A stretch of DNA of 64,000 nucleotides from Linanthus parryae (GCA_023055425.1 JALGPY010000010.1:52923665-52987664); one strand, 5' to 3'; numbered from the stretch's first letter, positions 45,680-57,651 are shown. Made by a program: numbers and translations. The notes: generated from the letters alone by a model not told the origin.

Positions 45680-46963
45680 TGAAGGGAGGCGAATCCCTGG
45701 ACCAGTTCGATTGCATGTCTGCTATACCGATTAAAATTTCGTTTTCAACATGAACGCTATAATCTCTACTAGGCGGAATTAGGGTTTATACCTGCGTCCA
45801 AGCTAGTTGATGTAGGTCTGAAATCCTCTGGATCTTCTCCCGTATTCCTGAAGTTCCTCCTGGATGCAAGTGTGGGCTTGCTGCTTCCAGAATCCTTCTT
45901 GGCCTCCAGACGAATTGCTCTCACTCTCGAAACCCTAGATTTCGGTGTGTATCTTAAGCATACGAATTCTGAAGACTAAGGACACTTATATAGGCTACGG
46001 GACGGACCTGGAGGAGAAAATACGAATCAGGCTCCTAACTTTATTAGGACTTCTGGTTCCACCCGAACTTAGTCCGAATAAAGTTAATAACAGTTAGTAT
46101 CACTAAATAACTGTTATTGCACTCCTGTCCATATTCTCAAAACTAATATTTCGAGCTCCTGTTATTCAATACTTATTATCTCCCCATGTTAAGATTACAG
46201 ATTTCCGTCGATTAAATTAATTACTGACTAATTCATTTAATCGACCTCTTCCCATTTCCTTGATCCTTACCACTTAACTTATTTGATATGTCCAGATTAC
46301 CAAGTAATCTACCTGCAGGGTTTGACATAATCAAAACTTATAAGCTTCATCAAGGGGATATCATCAATCCCATAACCGGGACATGGATTCCTTCGATATA
46401 TCAATTTACACCATGGACTCAATAGTATCACCCAACTCATCGAGGTTATTGATTCCATAGGAATCTCACTCACTTGACTTGTCAAAGCAATAACTACTAA
46501 ATACATGTGCACATTGACTATCTAAGGATGAAGAGCATAAGTAATCATAATAACCATGAGACATAGCTTGTCTTATTATGTCAGTACAAAGACAATGATC
46601 TCAACTTGGTCCTGTTCAATATACACAAAGTATACTAGCACATTGAGTTGAAACTATAGTATGAACTATACTGTTTCCTGTAGCCAAGACAGACATACTA
46701 AAACAATGTGCTACAATCGTTCCGATGGTTTGTCTAATTCCATCTAGATTGTGAACTCACAACTTTCATTCCACAAGAACCGAAGATAAGATCTTCTGTG
46801 TGTAAGCTTGACTCTACTCACCAGATCTTCTACTATGTAGAACAATAGACAACTATGCACAATAATAATATAATGCAAAAAACATTGCCCAAAACCATTC
46901 TCATAAATATCAAATTCATATAATCCAATACAAAAAGCATGGCTTTTAGTATTCAATCCAACA
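45680..46963 (-). repeat. Copia-C 3' LTR, 1284 bp
   Basis: Bounded by TGAAGGGAGG and ATTCAATCCAACA, preceded by TCCAC. The twin LTR at 54077-55360 has the same length and about 22 differences (1.7 percent). The internal side carries a polypurine tract, confirming that this is the 3' LTR of a minus-strand element. Confidence 0.92.
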
Positions 46964-46978
46964 ATCTCCCACTAAGAC
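46964..46978 (-). promoter_or_regulatory. Polypurine tract of Copia-C
   Basis: On the minus strand GAGTCTTAGTGGGAGAT directly precedes TGTTGGATTG, the start of the 3' LTR. It lies right at the end of the pol reading frame. Confidence 0.8.
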
Positions 46979-48517
46979 TCAAAGCCATGCAGCAACACAC
47001 CTCAAACCCATTCCCTCAATGTGACCATCAAAAGCCTTAGCTGTCAAACACTTCGTAAATGGGTCTGCCAGGTTATCCGCTGATGCAATCTTCATCACTA
47101 CCACATCACCTCTGTGCACGATTTCTCTAATCAACTGATACTTACGCTCTATGTGTTTTCCTTTCTTGTGAGCTCTTGGTTCCCTTGAGTTTGAAACCGC
47201 GCCGCTATTATCGCAATAAAGCGTCATAGCCGGTTGTGCACTCGGTACCACTCCAAGATCCATTAGAAAGTTTCTGAGCCAAACAGCTTCCTTAGCAGCT
47301 TCAGAAGCAGCCACATATTCAGCTTCCATGGTGGAATCAGCAATACAAGATTGCTTGATGCTCCTCCAACTAATGGCTCCACCTCCTAATGTGAAAACAT
47401 ATCCAGAGGTAGACTTCCTGGAATCCCTATCTGACTGAAAATCTGAGTCTGTGTACCCGATGGGTACAAGACTATTTTCATGGTAAACCAACATATAGTC
47501 TCGAGTCCTTTTCAGGTACTTCAATATATGTTTTACCGCAGTCCAATGTACTCTGCCAGGGTTAGACTGATATCTACTAACCATGCCAACAGCAAAGCAA
47601 ATATCTGGTCTAGTACATAACATCGCATACATGAGGCTTCCTACTGCAGAAGCATAAGGAACTGCTTTCATACTTTCCATCTCAGCAGGTGTCTTAGGAC
47701 ACTGATCCTTAGATAGACTGATTCCATGTCTGAAAGGGATCAACCCTTTCTTGGAATCCTGCATGCTAAACCTTGCAAGAACAGTATCAATATAATTGGC
47801 TTGCGAGAAGCCCAACATCCTATTTTTCCGATCTCGCATAAGCTTGATCCCTAGAACGTATGCTGCTTCTCCCAAGTCTTTCATATCAAATTGACTTGAT
47901 AACCATACCCGCACACTAGATAATACACCCACATTGTTTCCAATGAGCAATATATCATCAACGTAAAGTATCAAGAATACCACAACATTTTCTTTACACT
48001 TCTTGTACTCACACGGCTCATCCGAACATTGATCAAAACCAAAAGATTTGATTGCCTGATCAAAACGGATGTTCCATGATCTAGATGCCTGCTTAAGTCC
48101 ATAAATAGACCCCTTAAGCTTGCACCACTTGTGCTCCTGTCCCTTAGCTACGAATCCTTCTGGTTGCATCATATAAATGCACTCATCAAGACTTCCATTA
48201 AGGAAAGCTGTCTTGACATCCATTTGCCAAATTTCGTAATCGAAATGAGCCGCAATGGACAAGAGAATCCTAATAGACTTAATCATGGCTACTGGCGAAA
48301 AAGTTTCCTCATAGTCGATCCCTTCTTTCTGAGTAAAACCTTTCGCAATAAGCCTTGCTTTGAAGGTTTCAACCTTCCCGTCTACCCTTCTCTTTTTCTT
48401 GTAAATCCACTTACACCCGATGGGTTTTACCCCATCTGTTGGATCTACAAGATCCCAGACCTGATTGGAGTACATAGACTCCATCTCAGAAATCATAGCC
48501 TTTTTCCACTTTTCCAC
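46979..48517 (-). pseudogene. Copia-C reverse transcriptase and RNase H
   Basis: A 512-codon open frame. Reverse transcriptase motifs: NQVWDLVDP and GCKWIYKKK (residues ~18-42), ARLIAKGFTQ, MDVKTAFLNG (99-108, catalytic Asp), SIYGLKQASR and YVDD (185-188). RNase H: YTDSDFQSDRDSRKSTSGY, then TMEAEYVAASEA and YCDNSGAV, ending with HIERKYQLIRE and NLADPFTK. All key acidic residues are present. The frame is separated from integrase by a frameshift at about 48.5 kb. Confidence 0.93.
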
Positions 48518-49401
48518 ATCCGTACTTCCAAAAGCTTCATTATAGTTACTGGGATCCGTATCATGTTCATCAGGACCTTGTCAAAAGACTCTCCCAAGTA
48601 CATGTATCTGTCTGGTTTACGAGAAACCCTCCCACTACGACGAGGCTGTACTTGTGGTTCACTAGCAGTAACATTTTCCCCACTGCTCGCTTGCGGCGGA
48701 ATGTCACTACTATCTTGTGGATCACTATTATTGTCATTTTCCCCACTTCCCTCTTGCGGTGGGATGTCAACACTATTTTGTTGTGTATCACGAGTATCTA
48801 CATTTCTCCAACCACCAAAAGGTATTTGAATGTCGATATCATTTTCTTGTGGTATTTCCTCTTGTACAGTTGGTATATCATGACCTTGGACTACTTGATT
48901 TCCTCGCATTTCTTCCAGAACAATTTTACTTTTAGGCTTGTGATCCATAATATAGTCTTCCTCTAAGAATCTCGCATTGGTGCTAACAATGACTTTCTGA
49001 TCCTTCGGACTATAAAATAAACCACCCTTTGTTCCTTTCGGGTATCCTACAAAGACACATACTTCTGTCCTTGATTCCAACTTACTTGCGTTCCCCTTCA
49101 GCACATGTGCTGGACTACCCCAAATCCGAACGTGCCGTAGACTAGGCTTGCGCCCAGTCCAAAGTTCTGTGGGTGTAGTTGGTACTGACTTAGACGGAAC
49201 CAAGTTCAGAATATATGCAGCTGTCTCTAAAGCATGCCCCCAAAAAGAAGTGGGTAAATCTGAATAACTCATCATGGATCTCACCATTTCTAAAAGAGTC
49301 CTATTCCTTCGCTCTGCCACACCATTCTGTTGTGGCGTACCTGGAGCAGACAACTGGGATTGAATCCATTGTTCCTCCAAGTAATCCCTGAAATGTCCCA
49401 A
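48493..49401 (-). pseudogene. Copia-C integrase, C-terminal part
   Basis: Contains [22 protein letters not shown], split as [10 protein letters not shown] and [12 protein letters not shown], which holds the third catalytic acidic residue, then the Copia-specific [15 protein letters not shown] and [10 protein letters not shown] blocks and the [11 protein letters not shown] segment before the reverse transcriptase. Frame breaks lie on both sides (about 49.45 kb and 48.5 kb). Confidence 0.9.
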
Positions 49402-49448
49402 GAGGTACTCGCCACCTCGATCAGATCGAAATGACTTGATATATTTTC

Positions 49449-50795
49449 CTAGACGCTTCTCTGATTCTGCCTTAAAATTTTAAATTTCTCAAAGGCCTCA
49501 GACTTACGCCGCATCAAATAAATATATCCATATCTAGAGTAATCATCAATAAAAGTAATGAAATACTCAAAACCTCCCCTCGCTTGGACATTCATTGGTC
49601 CACAAACATCTGAATGGATAAGCTCCAACAGTTCTTTGGCCCTATTACCCTTTGCCAAAAATGGCCTCTTGGTCATCTTACCTTCTAAACATGACTCACA
49701 TGGTGGTAGTGCCTCCACTTTTAATGAACCTAATGGTCCATTCTGAACCAGCCTTTGTATTCTGTTTATATTGATATGACCAAGTCGTAATTGCCAAAGA
49801 TATGTTTGGTTTATCTCGCAAGGTTCCTTTCTCTTTTTAGGTAAGCTATCCGAGTTATTCAGTTCATATAGCTGTGCTATGGGAGTCTCAGGATTTATAA
49901 TGTAAAGACCATCCACCAATGTACCAGAACAAATAAAACGTTTATTTTTCTTAATAACAACAGAGTCATTAAAATAAACTGAATAATCATTCTTAACCAA
50001 CTTAGAAACTGAAATCAAATTCCTTCTAATGGAAGGTACATAAAGACAATCTTTCAAAACTAAAATCCTATCATTCCCAAAATGTAAGAAACAAATTCCT
50101 ATTGCAACTGCAGCTACTTTATTCGTGTTGCCCAAGTGTAGATAAATCTCGCCATCACTAAGCTGTCTGGTTTCCTGGAACCCGTGCAATGAATTGCAGA
50201 CATGGTCAGTGGCTCCCGAATCTACACACCAGGTTCTAGTAGATCGAACCGCTAAACATGATTCAACTATTAGTGAAAGAGATATACCTGAGTTGTTCTG
50301 GATTGGATGAGTCAGGAACTTTGGACATTGCTTCTTCCAATGCCCTCTCTGGTTACAGAGGAAACACTTGCCTTTCGGCTTTCCCAATGTCCCCTGAGGA
50401 GCAAGTGCTTGCTGTGGCCCACGAGCTATTCCTTGAGGTGCCGGAGCAACCTTTGGAACTACTGCTTGTGCAACTTTCTTCTTCTTCTTAGCCCTAGGGT
50501 TAGAAGCAGAAGCCTTTTCAGCCACCATTACATTAACCGGTTTCTGTAGGAGCCCCTCAGCTGCTTGAAGCTCCTTTAACAATTCGGCTAAAGAATAAGT
50601 CTTTTTGTTCATATTATAATTTAGCCGAAAACTGTTAAATGAATTAGACAGCGTCATGAGCACGATATCGACCTGAGTTTCCTCATCGATTACCGCTCCA
50701 AGGATCTCTAGTTCACCTAGAAGACTTATCATCTTCAGAACATGATCCCTTACAGAGGATCCTTCAACCATTTTTGTGTTCATGAGGTTTTTCAT
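49449..50795 (-). pseudogene. Copia-C gag end, zinc knuckle, protease, start of integrase
   Basis: 448 open codons. The gag end has a zinc knuckle CFLCNQRGHWKKQC (CX2CX4HX4C). The protease follows with WCVDSGATDHVCNS. Then come the pre-integrase block LWQLRLGHININRIQ with CESCLEGKMTKRPF, and the first integrase catalytic motif in IHSDVCGPM with FIDDYSRYGYIYLM. Confidence 0.92.
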
Positions 50796-50821
50796 AGCAA
50801 CCTGCCTGGCAGCACGATCCT

Positions 50822-51144
50822 AATCCCCAAACATTTCTTTGAGGTTCTCCATGATCTCAAGGGGCAGAGCCCATGTTCTCATGCTGATGCTGCAACACAT
50901 TATACATGGAGCCTAATATGTAGCATTTAGCCATCTGATCAGCTTTCTGCCACCTCTTATAAGACTTGGCTTCTTCTTCAGAAGCCTCTTCTAGAGGTTC
51001 TGCAGGGCATTCCTTAATAAGCACAAATTTGTAATCCTTAGCAGTTAGCACAATATTCAAATTTCTCTTCCAATCAATATAGTTCGATCCAGTGAGTTTG
51101 TTTTCATTCAAGAGAATAGATAGTGGGTTGAATGAGTTCGACAT
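50822..51144 (-). pseudogene. Copia-C gag, N-terminal part
   Basis: Starts MSNSFNPLSILLNENKLTG and carries NYIDWKRNLNIVL, the standard start of Copia gag (UBN2-like). A frame change near 50.86-50.83 kb joins it to the next frame. The start chosen at 51144 is the methionine with the family pattern; the longer open frame begins at 51195. Confidence 0.85.
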
Positions 51145-51195
51145 TTTGAACCTGAGAATCATGTAAATAAAACATATAAGGGCAATGTAAACCAC

Positions 51196-51833
51196 CAGTA
51201 GTCTAACACAAAAAAATAGTATGCCACGATGGGTGGACGTCTACCACTCATTCTATAGCTAGACATGGTACCTTTGGTCCTGCAAGCCATAGCAGTGACT
51301 CCGATGGGGAGGATACTATAACTTACATCTAAGTGTATACCATCATTTTACTTCTAAAACCATTACCCTATTACATGCCTCTCAGATGGAGAGATGACAC
51401 ATAAACAGTAATTATTAGAAGTATCCTAATAGAAACTTATACTAGTGATCCTGTAGTGGTCATGTTCGATAAGAAGGTTAACTCCAAGGCTAACACACAC
51501 AACCAACTACATCACTTATAAATCAATGATGGAGACCGTGGGATCTATAACCATTAGACTCCCTCTCCCACTTAGTTGTTTGAACAATTTAATACAAATT
51601 AAATTATTTATCCATGTTGTCCATGATTAACATGCAAGCATCCACAATAATCATACACATAGATACAATCAAACACATAATAAGCATTCAACCACACAAA
51701 GCCCTGCTATTATGGTCCAAGCTTCATTATCCGCGCTATCATATTTCAGCCCCAGCTTTTCTGATGAGTTTCCCGCCGATCCAACTCGGCGCTGAGTTGG
51801 CTGGGGGTTTTCAGGGGGCAGCGCGCCCCTGAT
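51196..51833. other. Copia-C 5' leader remnant up to the duplication junction
   Basis: Non-coding sequence upstream of gag. It ends at CCCCTGATA, directly followed by AGGAAGTTCC of the second LINE copy at 51834. Nothing else is recognised. Confidence 0.6.
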
Positions 51834-54076
51834 AGGAAGTTCCAGTATCCCCTCTTGGCTTAGGAATAAAGATATCTTTGAAGTAATTAGTGAAAGCTAG
51901 TCTGATTTCCTCCTCATTTAGTAAGGTGCTACCTTGATCAGTTTTTATAGCCCAAATATGATTTCTACTTCTTCTGATTTTTGTGGTGGTATGGAAAAAC
52001 TTTGTGATTCTATCACCATAGCTAAGCCAATTACTGTGAGTTCTCTGCGCCCAAAACATTTCATTTTGATAGAGGAGTTGTTCCAAATGATTCCTGGACC
52101 TAAAGAAATTGACCATAGCATTATGATCAAGAAGTAAGTTTTGGAAGTACAACACCTCTTCCCTAGTCTTCTCAATTTGTTTAGCCAACGAACCCTTATT
52201 TTTGTCCCAGGAACTGACTATTTTGACAGCAATCTTTAGAAGTTGCTGGACAAAAAAAAGAGGCGACCCTGTGATAGTAAGGGACCACACAAAAGACACC
52301 CAATCCTGGACCCGTTTGTGTTTCGTCCCCCATGCCTCGAATCTATAAATTCTCCTTGGTTTATGACAAGGAGGTGGATATGAACCAGTATTTGGCAATT
52401 ATCCGAGGAGAAAAAACCTAAGTTTTGTTGATAGCTGCGAGAGAAAGCATCTAACCAAGCAGGGTTAATCCATGATCGGTCAAGACGCTCAAAGGTAGGA
52501 AAAGAGCTTATCCTATTGTTTTTCCATGTGAACCAGGGTCTCACATGATTCAATTCGAGCAAGCCCCATTTATTTAGGTATGCTCGCAATACTTGAGCTC
52601 CCGGATCAAGAGAACTATGGGGTCCACACTTATCATGATGGGACAGAACTTGGTCGAAATCCCCAACCAACAGAAAGGGAGGAGAGATCCCCCAACAAAG
52701 AGTCAATCTCCTCCCACACCTCAACCCTTCTTTGGACATTTGGTTGCCCATAGAGAAGGCTGATCCTAAAGTGACCTACCCCGTTAGAAGAAACAGAAAG
52801 GAAGATAAAATTAGGTGACACATGGACAATATGGACACAAAAAGGAGATTTCCACCCAACCCAAAGACCCCCAGCACTACCTAAAGGATCAATCCCCGTA
52901 GAACTAAAGCCTAATTTTCGTAACATGGTATCAACAAAAGAAACCGGGTGTTTTGTCTCAAATAAGAAAAGGAGTGAAGGGTTTAATTTTTTAGTCAGAG
53001 AAAAAATATCAAGAACTGCAGGTCTTTGACCACTATCCCTGCAGTTCCAACTCAAAACAATCATGGCGATGGAGGAGGTTGTTGAGGGACAACCTGCCTA
53101 AACCCAGAATGAGCAGAGGACCCGTGAACCCTAGAAGGAAAAAAATTAATGTTGTCCAAATTCTCTTCTAAGATCAACCCTGACCCAATATAACTTCCGT
53201 TATTGAAGAAAAAACATAAATAAGAGAAGGAACAGACTGAATCATGCAAAACAAACAAATACCTGGGGGATTCACAAGATGTAAAACACGGTAAAGTCTC
53301 GCTTACTTACCCTGACTTTCACTGTTCTCCCTCCTCCACTGTTTCCTTTTCTTTGGTGGTAGCATGACCCTCTCTAAATACTGTTTCTCTTCTCCCCTGT
53401 TGACCTCTTTTCGCTCCTCACCCTCGCTGTTACCGACATCTTCCTCATCGTCACTCATGATTATTACTTCCGGTGTGCCATGCTTGCTGACCTCCGGATC
53501 TGCAATGAGTGGGATCATGGATTCCAGGGCTTCCACTTTCCTGTCCAAGAGTTCTCCCATTGCCTCATCCCCTAACTCACACTCTGATTCGTACCCTCCA
53601 TAGAAATCTTAAAAACTGGGAACCTCCATTTTGAACGCCGGCAACACAAGCAGAGGATCCACATCAATGACCGGGATGATAGCCAAGTTTTGCCCCTGTT
53701 GATGACCTTTTTCCTTGCTCTTAGAACCCTCACCTATCTCCAAAGTCTCACCCGTGTCCTTATGAATCTTCTGACTTGTATCCACTTCCATGCATGAACT
53801 TCCCCCCTCTTGTTTGTCCATGTCTTGCTTCTCCATTTCTCCCTCTTGTTCGTTTAAACTTTCTCCCTACTCCAGATTCAGCAAAACTTCCTCCACCCAA
53901 ACCTGCTTCCCTATTATACTAGCTTCTCTTGGAAGTGACGACGGTTGATTGGAAGACGATAGAGTGTCTTTTTTCCTTGGTTCACTCTCCCTTCCTCTTG
54001 AAACCACCCAAGCATCACAATCAATAGCCCTAAAAAACTGAGTATTTCCAAAGTCAGCCGTTGTGGACCCCTCCAC
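51834..54076 (-). mobile_element. Second copy of part of L1-A
   Basis: Corresponds to 20655-21144 joined directly to 43920-45679. It has the same gene order (ORF1 end, endonuclease, RT linker) but lacks the Copia-A insertion: GTTTGTGTTTCGTCC is continuous at 52314-52328. Endonuclease frames are at 53064-52633 and 52751-52236, ORF1-end frames at 54076-53303. It ends at TCCAC (54072-54076) next to an LTR. Confidence 0.93.
52236..53064 (-). pseudogene. Second copy of the L1-A endonuclease region
   Basis: Starts MIVLSWNCRDSGQRPAV and, unlike the first copy, keeps GDFDQVLSHHDK. The same frame change as in the first copy lies near 52.7 kb. It reads straight through the point where Copia-A sits in the other copy. 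Confidence 0.85.
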
Positions 54077-55360
54077 TGAAGGGAGGCGAATCCCTGGACC
54101 AGTTCGATTGCATATCTGCTATACCTATTAAAATTTCGTTTTCAACATGAACGCTATAATCCCTACTAGGCGGAATTAGGGTTTATACCTGCGTCCAAGC
54201 TAGTTGATGTAGGTCTGAAATCCTCTGGATCTTCTCCCGTATTCCTGAAGTTCCTCCTGGATGCAAGTGTGGGCTTGCTGCTTCCAGAATCCTTCTTGGC
54301 CTCCAGACGAATTTCTCTCACTCTCGAAACCCTAGATTTCAGTGTGTATCTTAAGCATACGAATTCTGAAGACTAAGGAAACTTATATAGGCTATGGGAA
54401 GGACCTGGAGGAGAAAATACGAATCAGGCTCCTAACTTTATTAGGACTTCTGGTTTCTCCCGAACCTAGTCCGAATAAAGTTAATAACAGTTAGTACCAC
54501 TAAATAACTGTTATTGCACTCCTGTCCATATTCTCAAAACTAATATTTCGAGCTCCTGTTATTAAATACTTATTATCTCCCCATGTTAAGATTACAGATA
54601 TCCGTCGATTAAATTAATTACTGACTAATTCATTTAATCGACCTCTTCCCATTTCCTTGATCCTTACCACTTAACTTATTTGATATGTCCAGATTACCAA
54701 GTAATCTACCTGCAGGGTTTGACATAATCAAAACTTATAAGCTTCATCAAGGGGATATCATCAATCCCATAACCGGGACATGAATTCCTTCGATATATCA
54801 ATTTACACCATGGACTCAATAGTATCACCCAACTCATCGAGGTTATTGATTCCATAGGAATCTCACTCACTTGACTTGTCAAAGCAATAACTACAAAATA
54901 CATGTGCACATTGACTATCTAAGGATTAAGAGCATAAGTAATCATAATAACCATGAGACATAGCTTGTCTTATTATGTCAGTACAAAGACAATGATCTCA
55001 ACTTGGTCCTGTTCAATATACACAAAGTATACTAGCACATTGAGTTGAAACTATAGTATGAACTATACTGTTTCCTGTAGCGAAGACAGACATACTAAAA
55101 CAATGTGCTACAATCGTTCCGATGGTTTGTCTAATTCCATCTAGATTGTGAACTCACAACTTTCATTCCACAAGAACCGAAGATAAGATCTTCTGTGTGT
55201 AAGCTAGACTCTACACACCAGATCTTCTACTATGTAGAACAATAGACAACTATGCACAATAATAATATAATGCAAAAAACATTGCCCAAAACCATTCTCA
55301 TAAATATCAAATTCATATAATCCAATACAAAAAGAATGACTTTTAGTATTCAATCCAACA
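54077..55360 (-). repeat. Solo LTR of Copia-C type, 1284 bp
   Basis: Same length and ends as 45680-46963, and flanked on both sides by TCCAC (54072-54076 and 55361-55365). LINE ORF1 sequence lies on both sides, so locally it looks like a solo LTR formed by LTR-LTR recombination. See the findings for how it fits with the truncated Copia-C next to it. Confidence 0.88.
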
Positions 55361-55365
55361 TCCAC

Positions 55366-56577
55366 TACCCCTGAACCATCAGGAAGCAACATCCTTCTGT
55401 TCCTCTTCCATTCCCTGAACCCTCTCTGCTGAAAATTCTACAGTTGCAATTAAAGAGCGAAGTTTAATAGCAGCCTGCTTCAACACTCCCAAAGTTGAAC
55501 AAGGTTCAACGAATCTGGCATTATGGTTAGGTGGTGGGGAGTGAACTGAGACAGGAGACAAAACCGATGTTGGAGAGTTAAAAGAAGAAACTAAAGACAA
55601 AGAATCTTCTGAATCCATTAACTCTTCATCTGAAGCAGAAGAAGATGAAGTACCAACATTAATGATCAGATCATGGTTTTCATGTATAAATGAGGGGCAA
55701 CCGGCTCGATAATTTCGTTTACATGATCATGCACAAATAGCTTTGTAGTTCTATGAGGACCAAAAACCCTAAACGCTCTCAACCTAGGCGTGAAAAGAGG
55801 GTAGTCATGCTCCATCAGGACAGGAAAAACATCACCAAACCCTGCCTCAAGATACATATGGTTTAGGTTGTCCACCACCATCCAATCCTCCCAATCACAA
55901 TGATGCAACTTATGCCCTACCCTTCCACACTTCATACAAATCTTAAATAATCTCTCATAACTGAAGAAGAGCCATGTAGGTACCCCATCCAGCAAATGAA
56001 GAAAAGCCCTGACATTACGGGTTGCTATCGGTTAATTTTGATGCGAATTCGGAAGTAGTCCATATTAACTACTCTTTGATCACTTCAATCAATCTCCAGC
56101 ACCTCCCCTGCTAACTTCCCCAAGTCTTCAGCTTGTTGAAAAAACAAAATACTCCATCGTAACACCATGAACCTGAACCCATACCTCCGTAGTTGGAAAG
56201 TTAACTTCTGCAAGAACAAGGTTAGGCTCCCTCTCTTTTATCATTAACGCCTTTCGCCTGATGGAAACCAGCTTCTCCCTGACCAACACCTATTTATCTT
56301 GCTGATTAAGGCAGTGAAAAAGAAAAAAATCTTGCTTTCTCTCCACCACAATCGTATTTAGCTTTCCCCAGTTTATGTTAACCTCTTCTTGCACGACTGA
56401 AGAAGGTGGAGGGCTTTCATCCAAAAAATTTCCAACAAGAGTATTATGCCAAAGATCCCTGAGGGAAGAAACAACCACTGGGCTAACAAACATGGTTGGT
56501 CCTTGTCTAGGAAGAGGAACAACGTTTGGATGGAAGATATAGTAATCTGTAGTGGAACCTGGTGAGTGATGATCCAT
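55366..56577 (-). pseudogene. L1-A ORF1, N-terminal part with zinc knuckle
   Basis: Starts at 56577 (MDHHSPGSTTDYYIF), and its first frame ends in VNINWGKLNTIVVERKQDFF. A further frame (55995-55666) has LDGVPTWLFFSYERLFKICMKCGRVGHKLHHC, split as TWLFFSYERL and CMKCGRVGHKLHHC, the DUF4283 / zf-CCHC_4 arrangement of plant L1 ORF1 (CX2CX4HX4C). A third frame (55618-55379) is Ser/Pro-rich. Frames are broken between these parts. Confidence 0.8.
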
Positions 56578-57040
56578 AAGGAAAGACAGAAATGCAGATG
56601 AGAAAGAGAGAGAAAAGATGAACTTAAGAAACCCTAGAACGTCAAAACCTTAAACTAAATGATCATGCACCTAAGCTGGACATAGAGGTTTCCTATTGGT
56701 CAAGAGAGTCGACATGCAAGACCTAAGAACAAACCCTACCAGTTGGACGGTGCAATCAAGACTAACTCTCCTTTTAACCCCAGTTAAGCCGGTTCCGTGG
56801 TTAAGCCATGCAACATCCTCCAAAAAACCCTTTTTTCACGCTTTCCTTGAGCCAATCAAAACCCCAAGTCCGACTCAACGATTATATTGCAAACGTATCA
56901 ATCTGGAGGAGAAAGATCTCGAAGTGCAGTCACAGGGAGTTGTCTATCATCCCTGTCAAAATCTTTCCAAGATAATAGTGTAGGCAATAAACAATGATGA
57001 GAATAGACAATGATGAGAAACTGACAGTGTTATATTACCA

Positions 57041-57097
57041 AGAAGAAGAAGAAGAAGAAGAAGAAGAAGAAGAAGAAGAAGAAGAAGAAGAAGAAGA
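57041..57097. repeat. (GAA)n microsatellite in the L1-A leader
   Basis: About 18 GAA units on the plus strand, that is CTT on the LINE's sense strand, in its 5' untranslated region. Pyrimidine-rich leaders are common in plant transcripts. Confidence 0.9.
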
Positions 57098-57199
57098 GGA
57101 AGAGAAGATGAAAGGTGAAGAAAGATGAAAAAACTAAGTGGATGAATACAGCTAAACTAATGAAGAACTAGTAAGAGAAAGCTAGTGAGAGAAAGCTCT

Positions 57200-57210
57200 G
57201 CATTCCCTAA
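57200..57210 (+). repeat. Target-site duplication of the large LINE, 5' side
   Basis: GCATTCCCTAA, partner of 17680-17690. Sequence beyond it (TCTTAAACATG) belongs to the host or the older Mutator-like element. Confidence 0.8.
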
Positions 57211-57642
57211 TCTTAAACATGTATTATTTTAAAACTTAATAATGTAACACATAAGACTCAAGATGCATGCGCGTGCGCGCACACACATATATATAATTAT
57301 AGTTATTTTAACTTAATATTTTCAAAGTTTTATAATAATACTTGTAAATATTTATAACAATAAATATTTTAAATATATAAATAGTACGAAAATATTTAAT
57401 AATAACTAATTACTATAAGTAACACTTTTTTGGATGATAATTTTATTTATGGAATATTGTTTTCAAGAAGTTTTATTCGGAAGTATTGTACGTTAAAACG
57501 TGAAATACGAGTATTAACTTTTTTGCTCAAAAATTCGAGGATTTTTCCTTAGGTCCATCAATAGTACGAAATACGGAAGTATTTTTCATTTACACGTACG
57601 AACGGGTATTAAACGGAAAAATTCAGAGTATTTACTAACTAG
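57211..57642. mobile_element. Right part of the Mutator-like DNA element
   Basis: Ends GTATTTACTAACTAG at 57642, inverted relative to the end at 17284, then GATACTGCT (57643-57651). It is AT-rich, with repeated TACGAAATACGG- and ACGTACG-like words seen also in the left part. Confidence 0.5.
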
Positions 57643-57651
57643 GATACTGCT

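Larger units (their letters stand above)
46964..51833 (-). mobile_element. Copia-C internal region, truncated at its 5' end
   Basis: A Ty1/Copia body on the minus strand with gag, protease, integrase, reverse transcriptase and RNase H in the Copia order (integrase before RT). The 5' leader from 51144 upward runs only to 51833 and then meets LINE sequence; no TGGTATCAGAGC-type primer-binding site and no 5' LTR are found there. The end of the leader is GC-rich, with GGGGGCAGCGCGCCCC. The break is best explained by the duplication described in the findings. Confidence 0.85.
55361..57199 (-). mobile_element. L1-A, 5' segment (5' UTR and ORF1 start)
   Basis: Continues LINE sequence beyond the solo LTR. 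It includes ORF1's N-terminal part, the untranslated leader with a (CTT)n tract, and the 5' end next to GCATTCCCTAA (57200-57210). The presence of the 5' end shows that L1-A was inserted at or near full length. Confidence 0.85.

Noticed and set aside
45680..55360. Copia-C read as one ordinary full-length element with a 5' LTR at 54077-55360
   Set aside because: That would put 2.2 kb of LINE inside its 5' leader, without a primer-binding site beside the LTR, and both sides of 54077-55360 carry TCCAC within LINE sequence. Duplication plus solo LTR fits better.
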